Shown one piece after another: positions 43,011-51,828 of a DNA stretch of 64,000 bases (positions within the stretch are counted from its first letter, which is position 1; each line of letters begins with the position of its first letter). Both the position numbers and the translations under genes were made by a program. The notes under the pieces are model-generated. The model saw nothing but the letters and a program-made list of their open reading frames with translations, was not told the DNA's origin and searched no databases. The stretch comes from Verrucomicrobia bacterium LW23 (GTDB lineage: Bacteria; Verrucomicrobiota; Verrucomicrobiia; Methylacidiphilales; UBA1321), in assembly GCA_003054695.1 (NCBI GenBank), contig QAZA01000039.1:186001-250000 (forward strand). Reading direction: 5' to 3'.

Positions 43011-44627
43011 GTGGCCCGACGTAATCCTTTTGTTCCGCACCCCGAAGACGATGATGATGACAACCCGATGGGCCCGGGCAACGGGCGGCCGTGGGCGGGC
43101 GGGATTGATCCGGACGCGCCGCATCGCGCGCTAAGGCGGCGCGGGCCGGGAACGCAGGGGCCGGCGGTGGTGATCGGGAGCGGCTTTGGCGGGCTGGCGG
43201 CGGCGATCCGCCTGCAGGCGCGCGGCTACACCGTAACGCTGGCGGAGATGCGCGACAAACCGGGCGGACGCGCGTATGTGTATAAGCAGGACGGCTTTAC
43301 GTTTGACGCCGGGCCTACGATTATCACAGCGCCTTTCCTTATTGATGAGCTGTTTGACCTGGCAGACAAGAATTCCGAAGACTACGTCAAGATGGTGCCG
43401 TGCACGCCCTACTACCGCATTATTGATGCGCAGGGGCGTACCTTTGACTACACGGGCAACGAGGAGGAAATCATTGCGGAGATCCGCAAATTCAATCCGG
43501 CGGATGTGCCTGGCTATCTGGAGTTTGTAAAGCAATCGCGCGCTATTTTTGAGCGTGCCTTTATCGACCTGGCGGACAAGCCCTTCTCCAGCTTTATGGA
43601 CATGGTGAAGGTGGCGCCCGATCTCGTCCGCCTGCGCTCGCACGAGAGTGTGTTTGCGCTCACCTCGCGCTACATCAAGGACCCGTTTTTGCAGATTGTC
43701 TTCTCGTTCCATCCGCTGCTTGTGGGCGGTAACCCGTTCCAGTCCAGCAGCATATACAGCATGATCCACTATCTGGAGCGCCACTGGGGCGTACACTTTG
43801 CGATGGGTGGCACGGGAGCGCTGGTGGACGCGCTGGTGCGGCTGTTTACGGATATGGGCGGCACGCTGCGCCTCAACACGCGGGTGGAGGAGATTCTACT
43901 ACGCGACGGCGCGGTATCAGGCGTGCGGGTGGCGACGGAGCGCGGATCGGAAGTCATTGATGCGCCCGTAGTTGTGGCCAACAGCGATGTGGCAAACACC
44001 TACCGCAAACTCATCCCCGCCGCCGCCCGCCGCACGTGGACAGACGCGAAGCTGGCCAAAATGAAGTACAGCATGAGCCTGTTCCTCATCTACTTTGGCA
44101 CCGACCGCACCTACCCGGACCTGGCGCACCACAGCATTATCCTCTCCCCGCGCTACAAGCCGCTGTTGGACGACATCTTTCATAACAAGGTGCTGGCCAA
44201 GGACTTCTCTCTATACCTGCACGCGCCCACCCGCACGGATCCCTCCCTCGCCCCCCCGGGCTGCGAGTGCTTTTATGTGCTCAGCCCCGTGCCGCACCTG
44301 GGCGGCAAGATCGACTGGGAGGCCGAAAAGGAGCGGTACGCGGAGGCGATCCTGGAATCGCTGGAGACCCATGTGCCGGATCTGCGTAAGCACATCATTA
44401 CCAAGAAGATATTTACGCCGCGCGACTTTGAGAAGGACCTCGACGCCTACCTGGGCTCCGCCTTTCAGTTCGAGCCGATCCTGACGCAAAGCGCCTGGTT
44501 CCGCCCGCACAACCTGGCGGAAGACATCCCCGGCCTCTACCTGGTGGGCGCGGGCACGCACCCCGGCGCCGGCCTGCCCGGCGTGCTCTGCAGCGCCAAG
44601 GTGCTGGAGAACGTGCTGCCGCGGTAG
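43011..44627 (+). CDS. CrtI-family carotenoid (phytoene) desaturase-like oxidoreductase
   Basis: 538 residues from a GTG start; ATG 43068 is possible, since the first 45 residues are a charged low-complexity lead. The FAD-binding Rossmann motif is VVIGSGFGGLAAAIRLQ, followed by DKPGGRAYVYKQDGFTFDAGPTIIT. The segment from NPFQSSSIYSMIHYLER through VHFAMGGTGALVDAL and the C-terminal LVGAGTHPGAGLPGVLCSAK are classic for bacterial CrtI-type phytoene desaturases. It would introduce double bonds into a C30 or C40 carotenoid precursor at the membrane. No phytoene or squalene synthase is nearby, so the exact substrate is open. Confidence 0.9.
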   Translation: MARRNPFVPHPEDDDDDNPMGPGNGRPWAGGIDPDAPHRALRRRGPGTQGPAVVIGSGFGGLAAAIRLQARGYTVTLAEMRDKPGGRAYVYKQDGFTFDAGPTIITAPFLIDELFDLADKNSEDYVKMVPCTPYYRIIDAQGRTFDYTGNEEEIIAEIRKFNPADVPGYLEFVKQSRAIFERAFIDLADKPFSSFMDMVKVAPDLVRLRSHESVFALTSRYIKDPFLQIVFSFHPLLVGGNPFQSSSIYSMIHYLERHWGVHFAMGGTGALVDALVRLFTDMGGTLRLNTRVEEILLRDGAVSGVRVATERGSEVIDAPVVVANSDVANTYRKLIPAAARRTWTDAKLAKMKYSMSLFLIYFGTDRTYPDLAHHSIILSPRYKPLLDDIFHNKVLAKDFSLYLHAPTRTDPSLAPPGCECFYVLSPVPHLGGKIDWEAEKERYAEAILESLETHVPDLRKHIITKKIFTPRDFEKDLDAYLGSAFQFEPILTQSAWFRPHNLAEDIPGLYLVGAGTHPGAGLPGVLCSAKVLENVLPR

Positions 44628-44709
44628 CAACGGGGGGCGGCGGGCAAAGACGAAGGGGCAAGGCGCCGCGCTAGAGCAAAGCCCATTTAAGCTGTCGCGG
44701 GGGTTAGGT

Positions 44710-45023
44710 CTCCGAGAACGGTGGAGCCGTTCTATACCCTACCCGGGGTTGCCCGCAGCATTCTGATGCGAGGACTACCCCGGGTAGGCTGGAATCAGAA
44801 CCCCCACGCGAAGGGTTCTTCCGTTGGACCCTTCGCGCTCGTTCCTCGCGCGTGCCATGTTCAGAGCCACAGAGAAGGCCTCGCGGTAAACGAGCGCGAG
44901 TGGATCGACATAAGAACGCTTCGCGTAGGGTTGCTGAGGCGAACTTTCCCGGGGTAGTCCTCGCATCAGAATGCTCCGGGCAACCCCGGGCTAGGGTATG
45001 GAATGGCTCCGCCGTTCTCGGAG
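44710..45023. repeat. Long inverted repeat (arms about 75 bp, extended pairing to about 150 bp)
   Basis: Positions 44710-44784 and 44948-45023 are near-perfect reverse complements (five or six differences by eye). Both contain the words GTTGCCCG, ATTCTGATGCGAGGACTACC and TACCCTA, or their complements. The inner 160 bases also pair imperfectly (ACGCGAAGGGTTCTT with its counterpart near 44915; GCGCTCGTT with AACGAGCGC). The whole element could form one large hairpin. It contains no transposase. Confidence 0.8.
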
Positions 45024-45172
45024 CCTTGTGCTCGGTCGCCTGTATTTGCAAACGCTCGGCTCCGCCGTTCTCAGAGCGCTATGCCTGGGGCTACGCCCTT
45101 TTGCGAACGTCACGGCTCCGCCGTTCTTGGAGATCGGCAAATTCGCGACAGGCTGTCTGGAAAATGCTCTAA
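45003..45172. repeat. Direct GGCTCCGCCGTTCTYGGAG repeats abutting the rtcB stop
   Basis: The word GGCTCCGCCGTTCTCGGAG occurs at 45005-45023 and, with small changes, near 45058-45080 and 45112-45133. The last unit continues into a stretch (GGCAAATTCGCGACAGGCTG, then TCTGGAAAATGCTCTAA) whose reverse complement is at 2585-2640. The match runs to the reverse-strand rtcB stop codon at 45169-45171. Confidence 0.65.
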
Positions 45173-46608
45173 TCCTCGGCCTTCTCTCCGGCCGGGCACA
45201 TCTTTACGATTCGCGGGTGGAACTCGCCAAGCACTTCGACCAGGTCCGTCTGTGCGGCCATTACCTGGTGGATGTCCTTGTAGACGCCGGGCACTTCGTC
45301 CAGGCCGCTGGAGAGGAGCTCCACGCCGGCGGCGGCAAGCTGCTTGCGTACGGCGCTCCATGTAAAGCTTTCCATTGCTTTGGTGCGACTCATCACGCGG
45401 CCGGCCCCGTGGCTGGCACTGTGCAGGCTCTCCGCGTTGCCCTTGCCGCGCACCACATACCCGGGCGTGGCCATGCTGCCGGGTATAACGCCGAGCACGC
45501 CGCGGCCGGCCGGGGTAGCGCCTTTGCGATGCACAATCACCTCCTGCTCCCGGCCGTGGATGAGGTGCGTCTCCTTCCACGCAAAGTTGTGGTGGTTCTC
45601 GATATCCACCACCACGTCCTCGCCCAGCTTTTTGGCAATGTGCTTGTGAATACAAGCGTGGTTGGCCGCCGCATAGCGCCCCATCAGGTTCATCGCCGCC
45701 CAGTATTCCTGCCCCTCCGCCTCGTCCAGCCCCAGCCATGCCAGGTGCTTCAGCTCCTTCGGCAAACGGCTGTGGCGTTCCATGGCAATGCGGCTGTAGG
45801 TCTCGCAGATTTTGGCGCCGGAGCCCCGCGAGCCGCTGTGCGACAGCAGCGCCACGTACTCGCCCGGCTTCAGCCCCAGCTCGGACTCCTCGCTTACCTT
45901 AAATGCGCCAAACTCCACAAAGTGATTGCCGCTGCCGCTGGTACCCAGCTGCCCCCACGCCTTGTCGCGCAGGTGCGCGATCATGGGCGTCGTGTCCCAG
46001 GCCGGGTCGTCCATCACGGGGTGATCGCGCCGCTGCTTAAAGCTGGCGCCCACACCAAACCGCGTCTCGCTCTCCAGAATGTTGGCGAGGCGATCGCGCA
46101 TGCCCGACATGCGTGACGCCTTGCAGTCAAACACCGACATCCGCATCCGGCACGCGATATCCACGCCCACCGCGTAGGGGATCACCACACCGGCCGTCGC
46201 CAGCACGCCGCCGATGGGCAGGCCGTACCCCACATGCGCGTCGGGCATCAGCGCGCCCGCCACGGTGACGGGGAGCGTGCACGCATTCACAAGTTGTTGC
46301 ACGGCAGAGGCTTCCAGGCCCGTGCCCCACTGCTTCCACGGCGCGGGCTCGCCACGGCGTACGGAGGAGGCGGATGCCTCGACTTCGCCCGCCGCCTCCG
46401 CCTTCGCACGCGTAAGTTCCCCCGCCAGCGCACCGCGCAGGAGATCCTTCACAAAGCGTTGAGGCTCGGCCACTATCGCCGCAATCTCCTCCTCCAGCCG
46501 CGCTCCGTCGGCGTCCGGCGTCGCCATGTACCCGCGGATAAAGTCATGCGCCAGCCCCAGCGCCACGCCCTCCGGCACGCCCAGGCGGATCAAGTCATTG
46601 GATTTCAT
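45169..46608 (-). CDS. rtcB: RtcB-family RNA-splicing ligase
   Basis: 479 residues from the ATG at 46608 on the reverse strand. RtcB motifs are in order: MPDAHVGYGLPIGGVLA, GVDIACRMR, TSGSGNHFVEF, LLSHSGSRGSGA, NHACIHKH, ENHHNFAWKE, HRKGATPAGRG and SASHGAGRVMSR (the last His is the guanylylated residue). RtcB seals RNA 2',3'-cyclic phosphate ends to 5'-OH ends with GTP and manganese. In well-studied RtcB the metal-binding motif reads DIGCGM; here it is DIACRM, keeping Asp and Cys but changing both glycines, so this belongs to a divergent branch. Divergent from the TPR protein gene. Confidence 0.88.
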   Translation of the reverse strand: MKSNDLIRLGVPEGVALGLAHDFIRGYMATPDADGARLEEEIAAIVAEPQRFVKDLLRGALAGELTRAKAEAAGEVEASASSVRRGEPAPWKQWGTGLEASAVQQLVNACTLPVTVAGALMPDAHVGYGLPIGGVLATAGVVIPYAVGVDIACRMRMSVFDCKASRMSGMRDRLANILESETRFGVGASFKQRRDHPVMDDPAWDTTPMIAHLRDKAWGQLGTSGSGNHFVEFGAFKVSEESELGLKPGEYVALLSHSGSRGSGAKICETYSRIAMERHSRLPKELKHLAWLGLDEAEGQEYWAAMNLMGRYAAANHACIHKHIAKKLGEDVVVDIENHHNFAWKETHLIHGREQEVIVHRKGATPAGRGVLGVIPGSMATPGYVVRGKGNAESLHSASHGAGRVMSRTKAMESFTWSAVRKQLAAAGVELLSSGLDEVPGVYKDIHQVMAAQTDLVEVLGEFHPRIVKMCPAGEKAED

Positions 46609-46763
46609 ACAGTTGGACCGGAAATATGCCACAGGCGCCGCGCATTGACGAGGCCGAATACTCGATTGTCGGCACATGCTCTTGGTACATCACCCACACA
46701 ACGGAGCAAAAGCGGCGCACAACCTTGTTGACACGCCGCTCCACCCCGCACCATCCTCTCCCC

Positions 46764-48251
46764 ATGGGCGCGTCGCTGCATAGCTTACTGCACGAAGATC
46801 CCGACGGGCTCGTGCTCGTCATGCTTGGCCTGACCTTTGTGGTGCTCGCAGGCTTCTTTCTCTACCCGCTTCTGTTTCCCCGGCACTCCGGCTGGACGGC
46901 GCCGCGAGGAGCGGCCGACAAGGCCAGGCACAAGGATAACGACGCGCGCCCCTCCCCACCCAGGCCAGGGGAGCCCGGCAGCGAAATCAGCATCGCCGAC
47001 ACCTTCAACGCCGATCTGGAACGCCTGAACCTGCGTATTGACCGCGAGCCCAAAGACGCCGAGGCGTTTGCCGAGCGCGGCCGCGTGCACCTTGTCGCCC
47101 GGGACTACCCCGCCGCCCAGTACGACCTGACCCGCGCGCTGGAGCTGGGCCCAAATGGCACCCTTGCCGCGCTTTCCGGCCCGGAGGCGCAGGCGCAATG
47201 GCTCTTTGCCACGCGCTACCACCTGGCGGCCACCCTCATAGGTCTGCGTCAACCGCGCGAGGCGCTGGAGCAGCTGGACGCCGCCGTTGCGGTGGGCGTG
47301 GACATCAGGACCCTGCACAATTCCGATCTCACCGAGCTGTATCTTTACGGCTTCGCGGGCCTCCCCATCAGCTACGTTGCCGTGCTGCAGTACCGCGCCA
47401 TGGTGCGGTGGTATCAGGACGACAACGCCGGATCCCTGGACGACATGCGCCAGGCCTGCAACATCATGCTTGAGGAATCCCGGAACCGGCTGGGGGCCCA
47501 CGCCCCTTTTCCGGACCTGCCCGACAGCGAAACCCTGGTGTACCTGCGCGCCGCCGTTGCGCTGGATGAAGGGAACTTCGAGGCCGCCGCGCGCGACTTC
47601 TTCTACGTGGCGCACCATAACAGGGGCTCCGCCGAGTACTGGCACCACCTCATCGCCATGGCCCTGCTTGCGGGTAAGCCCCAGCACGCCGTGGATGTGG
47701 CGAACGGAGCCGTCAAACTGCTCGGCCATAAAGGGGACCTCCAATCGATGGGCGTCCATATGCTCCGCGCCGTCGTCCACCGGGCGGTGGGGAAGACGGA
47801 ACGCGCCATTGAGGAGCTGGACTACCTCTCCACATACGCCCTGCCCGAGTTGCCGCACCTGCGCGGCGATACGTGGCTGCAATCCGCCGGCAGTCCCAGG
47901 TCAGTCCGCGAGGGCCAGGACAAGGCAGGCGCAATGCCCCACCCCTGGCGAGAGGCCCTGGCAGACTACGCCGCCGCCGCCCAGCGCGACCCGAACGACG
48001 CCGACGCCCGCCTCAAATCCGCCCTCATCCACCGCGCCGCGGGGGACCTGACCCAGGCCCTGGCCGAGCTGGACGCGACACTCAGCATCGCCCCGTGCGA
48101 CTACGTCGCCATGATGTTCCGCGCAAGCACCCGCACCGCGCTGGGCGATACCCCCGGCGCCGCCGCGGACATAGCCGAGCTTAAGCTGATGTGCCCGCGC
48201 CTGGCGCGGATGTTGGAGGGTGGACAAGCGCCGGACATCGCGAAGATGTAG
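46764..48251 (+). CDS. Membrane-anchored TPR protein
   Basis: 495 residues from the ATG at 46764; an upstream ATG at 46626 would add an unrelated tail. One transmembrane helix near the N-terminus (GLVLVMLGLTFVVLAGFFLYPLLF) is followed by a charged Pro-rich linker and a chain of tetratricopeptide-like helix pairs: AEAFAERGRVHLVARDYPAAQYDLTRALELG, ATLIGLRQPREALEQLDAAV, AVALDEGNFEAAARDFF, ALIHRAAGDLTQALAELDATL. Likely a protein-protein interaction scaffold at the inner membrane; partners unknown. Confidence 0.75.
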   Translation: MGASLHSLLHEDPDGLVLVMLGLTFVVLAGFFLYPLLFPRHSGWTAPRGAADKARHKDNDARPSPPRPGEPGSEISIADTFNADLERLNLRIDREPKDAEAFAERGRVHLVARDYPAAQYDLTRALELGPNGTLAALSGPEAQAQWLFATRYHLAATLIGLRQPREALEQLDAAVAVGVDIRTLHNSDLTELYLYGFAGLPISYVAVLQYRAMVRWYQDDNAGSLDDMRQACNIMLEESRNRLGAHAPFPDLPDSETLVYLRAAVALDEGNFEAAARDFFYVAHHNRGSAEYWHHLIAMALLAGKPQHAVDVANGAVKLLGHKGDLQSMGVHMLRAVVHRAVGKTERAIEELDYLSTYALPELPHLRGDTWLQSAGSPRSVREGQDKAGAMPHPWREALADYAAAAQRDPNDADARLKSALIHRAAGDLTQALAELDATLSIAPCDYVAMMFRASTRTALGDTPGAAADIAELKLMCPRLARMLEGGQAPDIAKM

Positions 48252-48278
48252 GGCGCTCGCGTCGAGCGGAGTTCTGGA

Positions 48279-48956
48279 CTATGGGCTCTCTCCTTCGCCC
48301 CTGGCACCGGACTTCTTGCGGGGCGCGCGTTTGGACGGGCGCTTCGGTACGGCTTGCTGCTCACCGGCTTTCAGCAGGTTGCGCACGATCTGGTCTGCAA
48401 GCGCGGCGCACTGGTCCTCAGGGATGCGGGGGAAGCGTTTGGCTATCGAGGCGTTGGCCTTATCGCGGAACGTTGCGACGATGGCGCCGGCCTCCTGGGC
48501 TGTTGGCAGGTCGTCCTGGAGGCTCGGCAAAATCTCGTCCTCCACAAGCCTCTCGAAGCCAAAGGGCGGCTCATCCTGAATCCACGAGCGCAGCCAGGCG
48601 GCAAAGTCGGGCGTTGTGGGGAGGGCCCTCGTGGAGTCGCGCATGTTTTCCAGCGCGGCAATTTCGTAGGTGATTTCCCGCACGATGGAGGCGTCGTGAC
48701 GGAACAAGCGTAGCAGCGGGCGGAGGCGCCGAACGGCCAGGGCCTGGGTCTTTTCCAGGTTGTCGATGTCGGGCTACATAAAAACGTGGCCGAGCATGAT
48801 AACAAGCGTGGCGGCGGCGCGCACTTCCTCCGCACTTGTGCTGTTGTCTGAGAGGGTTGCGACGATCTTCTGATGTAGGGGATACTCTTCGAACAAAGCG
48901 CCGTACCAGTCGGCGGCCTTGTCGTTTCTCCAGGGCTTCGATCCAAAGTATCCCAT
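48279..48956 (-). pseudogene. DUF4259-like gene interrupted by one in-frame TAG
   Basis: On the reverse strand the ATG at 48956 opens MGYFGSKPWRNDKAADWYGALFEE, which resembles DUF4259-type openings. The frame continues to HVFM, meets TAG at 48774-48776, then carries on in the same frame as PDIDNLEKTQALAVRRLRPLL and ends at 48279 with a Lys/Arg-rich tail. Both halves look like one helical protein of about 225 residues. A single base change (TAC or TAT to TAG) would explain the break. No recoding signal was seen, so a recent nonsense mutation or a sequencing error is most likely. Confidence 0.65.
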
Positions 48957-49013
48957 GGCTATGTCATCCTGATGCGGCGCCGTCAGACGCATTGCGCGCC
49001 TGCGCAACACGCT

Positions 49014-50327
49014 CTAAATCAGCAGGATAGCGGGCTTCTCGATGAGCGAGCGCAGGGCGGCCATGTAGTCGGCGGCTACGGCGCCGTCGACGACACGGTG
49101 GTCGCAGCTGAGGGTGAGGCACATGCGCTGGCCGACGACGATCTCGTCGCGCTCGTTGACGACCGGCTTTTTGGTGGTGGTGCCGATGGCGAGGATGGCG
49201 CTTTGCGGGGGGTTGATGATGGCGCTAAAGCTGTCGATGCCTTTCATGCCCAGGTTGGAGAGGCAGAAGGTGCCGCCCTGGAACTCCTCGGGCTTCAGCT
49301 TGCCTTCGCGCGCCTTGCCGGCCAGGGATTTGGTTTCCTCGCTAATCTGGCGGATGTTCTTGTCCTGCGCCTTTTTGATGATGGGCGTGATGAGGCCGTC
49401 CGGGATGGTGACGGCAAAGCTCAGGTCTACGTCGGCGTGCTGGATGATGGAGTCGCCGTTCCACGAGGCGTTGACGGCGGGCACCTTGCGGATGGCCTCG
49501 GCGGCGGCTTTGGTGATGAAGTCGTTGACAGTGAGCTTGATAGGCTTGGGCAGCTTGCCCAGGGATTCGTTCAGCTCCACGCGCAGCGCGCTGATCGGGC
49601 CGGCGTCCACCTCAATGGTGAGGTAGAAGTGCGGGATGGTCGTCTTGCTCTCCAGCAGGCGCTTGGCAATAACCTTGCGCATGGCGCTGAGCGGCAGCTT
49701 GGCGGCGTTGGAGACCGGGCCGGTGGGCAGCACGCCCCAGCCGCTGCCGCCGCCGGTGCCGGAGACGCCCGGGGGCAGGCCTTTTTCCACGTCGCGCTTG
49801 ACGATGCGCCCGCCGGGGCCGGAGCCGTGCAGCAGGCTGATATCAATGCCCTTGGTGATGGCCAGCTTGCGGGCAAGCGGCGACGCCTTGACGCGGCCGC
49901 CGGCGTGGGCGGGCGGCACGGGGGTGGAGACGGGCGCCATGGGCGCAACGGCTTCGGGCTTAGGCCCTTCCAGCGGTACTTTGCCGGCGGCGGCTTCGGG
50001 CGCGCCGTTGGATCCCCCGGAGGCTTTGGCAGCGGCGGCGGGCTCGGCCTTGGGCGCGGTCTTCAGCATCTCCTCGGTCACCTTTTCGTCCTTGGCGCCG
50101 ATGATGGCGATGCGGGCGTTCACTTCCACCCGCTCGCCTTCGGGGACCAGGATTTTGAGGATGTAGCCGTTATCGTACGACGTCATCTCCATCGTGGTCT
50201 TGTCGGTCTCCACGTCCGCGATCGGCTCGCCGATCTTGATGGGATCACCTTCCTTTTTAAGCCATTTGGCAAGAGAGCCTTCCGTCATCGACGGGCTAAG
50301 CGCGGGCATCAACAAATCTTTGGCCAT
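49014..50327 (-). CDS. pdhC: Pyruvate dehydrogenase complex E2, dihydrolipoamide acetyltransferase
   Basis: 437 residues from the ATG at 50327 on the reverse strand. Domains: lipoyl (lipoylated K43 in VETDKTTMEM), a Pro/Ala linker, a peripheral-subunit-binding domain (ASPLARKLAITKGIDISLLHGSGPGGRIVKRDVE), a Gly-rich linker, and the catalytic domain with H410 and D414 in CDHRVVDGA. It moves the acetyl group from E1 to CoA and forms the complex core. It is the third gene of a pdhA-pdhB-pdhC series; the E3 dehydrogenase is not in the window. Confidence 0.94.
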   Translation of the reverse strand: MAKDLLMPALSPSMTEGSLAKWLKKEGDPIKIGEPIADVETDKTTMEMTSYDNGYILKILVPEGERVEVNARIAIIGAKDEKVTEEMLKTAPKAEPAAAAKASGGSNGAPEAAAGKVPLEGPKPEAVAPMAPVSTPVPPAHAGGRVKASPLARKLAITKGIDISLLHGSGPGGRIVKRDVEKGLPPGVSGTGGGSGWGVLPTGPVSNAAKLPLSAMRKVIAKRLLESKTTIPHFYLTIEVDAGPISALRVELNESLGKLPKPIKLTVNDFITKAAAEAIRKVPAVNASWNGDSIIQHADVDLSFAVTIPDGLITPIIKKAQDKNIRQISEETKSLAGKAREGKLKPEEFQGGTFCLSNLGMKGIDSFSAIINPPQSAILAIGTTTKKPVVNERDEIVVGQRMCLTLSCDHRVVDGAVAADYMAALRSLIEKPAILLI

Positions 50328-50477
50328 AAGGGGGATAGAGCGGTGTGGAGTGAGGGAAAAGTGTGAGGGAATCGGTGTCGGGAGGCGGGAATCGCTGTCG
50401 CTGTCCAATGCGCCCGCATGCCGCGCTGCCCGTGCCCTGTTGGATTGGGGCCAGGCAACGCGCTGGGGCGCATGCAC

Positions 50478-51452
50478 TTACGCAAGCACGGCCTTGGCGG
50501 CTTTTACCACGCGGTCGGCGCTGGGCATCAGGTAATCTTCCAACTTGGCGTTGTAGGGTTGCGGGGCGTCGAGGGAGGCCACGCGGATGACCGGGGCGTC
50601 GAGCTCGTCGAAGAGGTGGCGCTGGATCATGTAGGCGACCTGGGCGCCCCAGCCGGCGAAGGGCTTGTTTTCCTCCACAATAACGGCGCGGTTGGTGCGG
50701 CGGATGCTCTCGGCAATCAGGTCGAAATCGAGCGGCTTGATGGTGCGCAGGTCAATCACTTCCGCCTCAACGCCCTGCGACGCAAGGGTTTGCGCGGCTT
50801 CCAGCGCGCGGTGGGTGCTGGCGCTGTTGGCGATGAAGGTGATGTCGGAGCCTTCGCGGCGGATCCTGGCCTTGCCAATCGGCGTAAGGTGCTCACCTTC
50901 AGGCACTTCGTCCTTGTAGTTATACAGGATCTCGTTCTCGATGAAGATGATCGGGTTGTTGGAGCGGATGGCGCTCTTCAGCAAGCCCTTGGCGTCGTCG
51001 GGGAAGGCTGGGGTGATGACCGTGAGCGCGGGGACGTTGGCGTACCAGTTCTCCGGGGTGTGGGAGTGGGTGGCGCCGACGCGCAGGCCGCCGCCGGAGT
51101 TGCCGCGGATGACCATCGGCACCTCAAACTGGCCGCCCGCCATGTAGCGCACCTGGCCGGCGTTGTTGATGATCTGGTCGAACGCGACGAGGGAGAAGCT
51201 CCACGTCATGTACTCCACAATGGGGCGCAGGCCGTACGTGGCGGCGGCGACGGCCAGGCCGGTGAAGCCGCCTTCGCTGATGGGCGTGTCGATAACGCGC
51301 CTGGGGCCGAACTTGTCGAGGAGGCCCTCGCTGACCTTGTAGGCGCCGTTGTATTCCGCGACTTCCTCACCGAGAATGAAGACGTTGTCGTCGCGCTCCA
51401 TTTCCTCGGCAATCGCCTGATTGAGAGCCTGTCGATACGTGATGATGGGCAT
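50478..51452 (-). CDS. pdhB: Pyruvate dehydrogenase E1 beta subunit
   Basis: 324 residues from the ATG at 51452 (MPIITYRQALNQAIAEEMERDDNVFILGEEV). Family marks are DTPISEGGFTGLAVAAATYGLRPIVE, GGLRVGATHSHTPENWYANVPALTV and the C-terminal VIRVASLDAPQPYN. With the alpha subunit it forms the thiamine-diphosphate enzyme that decarboxylates pyruvate. The gene follows pdhA after a 376-base spacer containing a possible terminator, and precedes pdhC by 150 bases. Confidence 0.94.
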   Translation of the reverse strand: MPIITYRQALNQAIAEEMERDDNVFILGEEVAEYNGAYKVSEGLLDKFGPRRVIDTPISEGGFTGLAVAAATYGLRPIVEYMTWSFSLVAFDQIINNAGQVRYMAGGQFEVPMVIRGNSGGGLRVGATHSHTPENWYANVPALTVITPAFPDDAKGLLKSAIRSNNPIIFIENEILYNYKDEVPEGEHLTPIGKARIRREGSDITFIANSASTHRALEAAQTLASQGVEAEVIDLRTIKPLDFDLIAESIRRTNRAVIVEENKPFAGWGAQVAYMIQRHLFDELDAPVIRVASLDAPQPYNAKLEDYLMPSADRVVKAAKAVLA

Positions 51453-51828
51453 GTGGGTGATGTCCTGTGCGTGCGTGCGGCGGTAAGTTAAAGTGTTGCG
51501 GGGGAAAATCTTGCGCCTGGTGCCTGGTGTGGCGTGGTGTGCCCGGCCTTTTTCTCCGGTCGCGAATCTCTGCGATGTGCTGGTGCGGGCTGCGGAAAGA
51601 ACGAGCCCCGGGAACGAAAAAATCCCCGAGGGGACCAAACGCCCGGGGGTGGGGCGAGGTTCGGACCTGGGGAAGCTTAGTGAGACTGCGTGCTATTTCC
51701 GAGAAAAATCAGAGAATCCGAGGAAATATCGAGCATGTCCACTGAGCCGCCCCCGGTGCGGTGCGCATGCCGGCCCGGCGTGGTTTCCCAAGGCCGGGTG
51801 GCTTGCGTAAGATGCTTAGCGGCAACGG
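51453..51828. other. pdhA-pdhB spacer
   Basis: These 376 bases contain no convincing gene. On the reverse strand a short G/C hairpin followed by six T lies at 51617-51634, about 200 bases after the pdhA stop. The rest is unremarkable G+C-rich DNA with an A/T-rich patch at 51690-51735. Confidence 0.45.
51617..51634 (-). terminator. Possible intrinsic terminator or attenuator between pdhA and pdhB
   Basis: Read on the reverse strand, TCCCCTCGGGGA runs directly into TTTTTT. The stem is only four or five pairs, so it may reduce rather than stop transcription into pdhB. Confidence 0.4.

Noticed and set aside
51467-51810. Possible forward-strand small genes in the pdhA-pdhB spacer
   Set aside because: They run across the spacer and the end of pdhB or pdhA in antisense, without domains or a ribosome-binding site.
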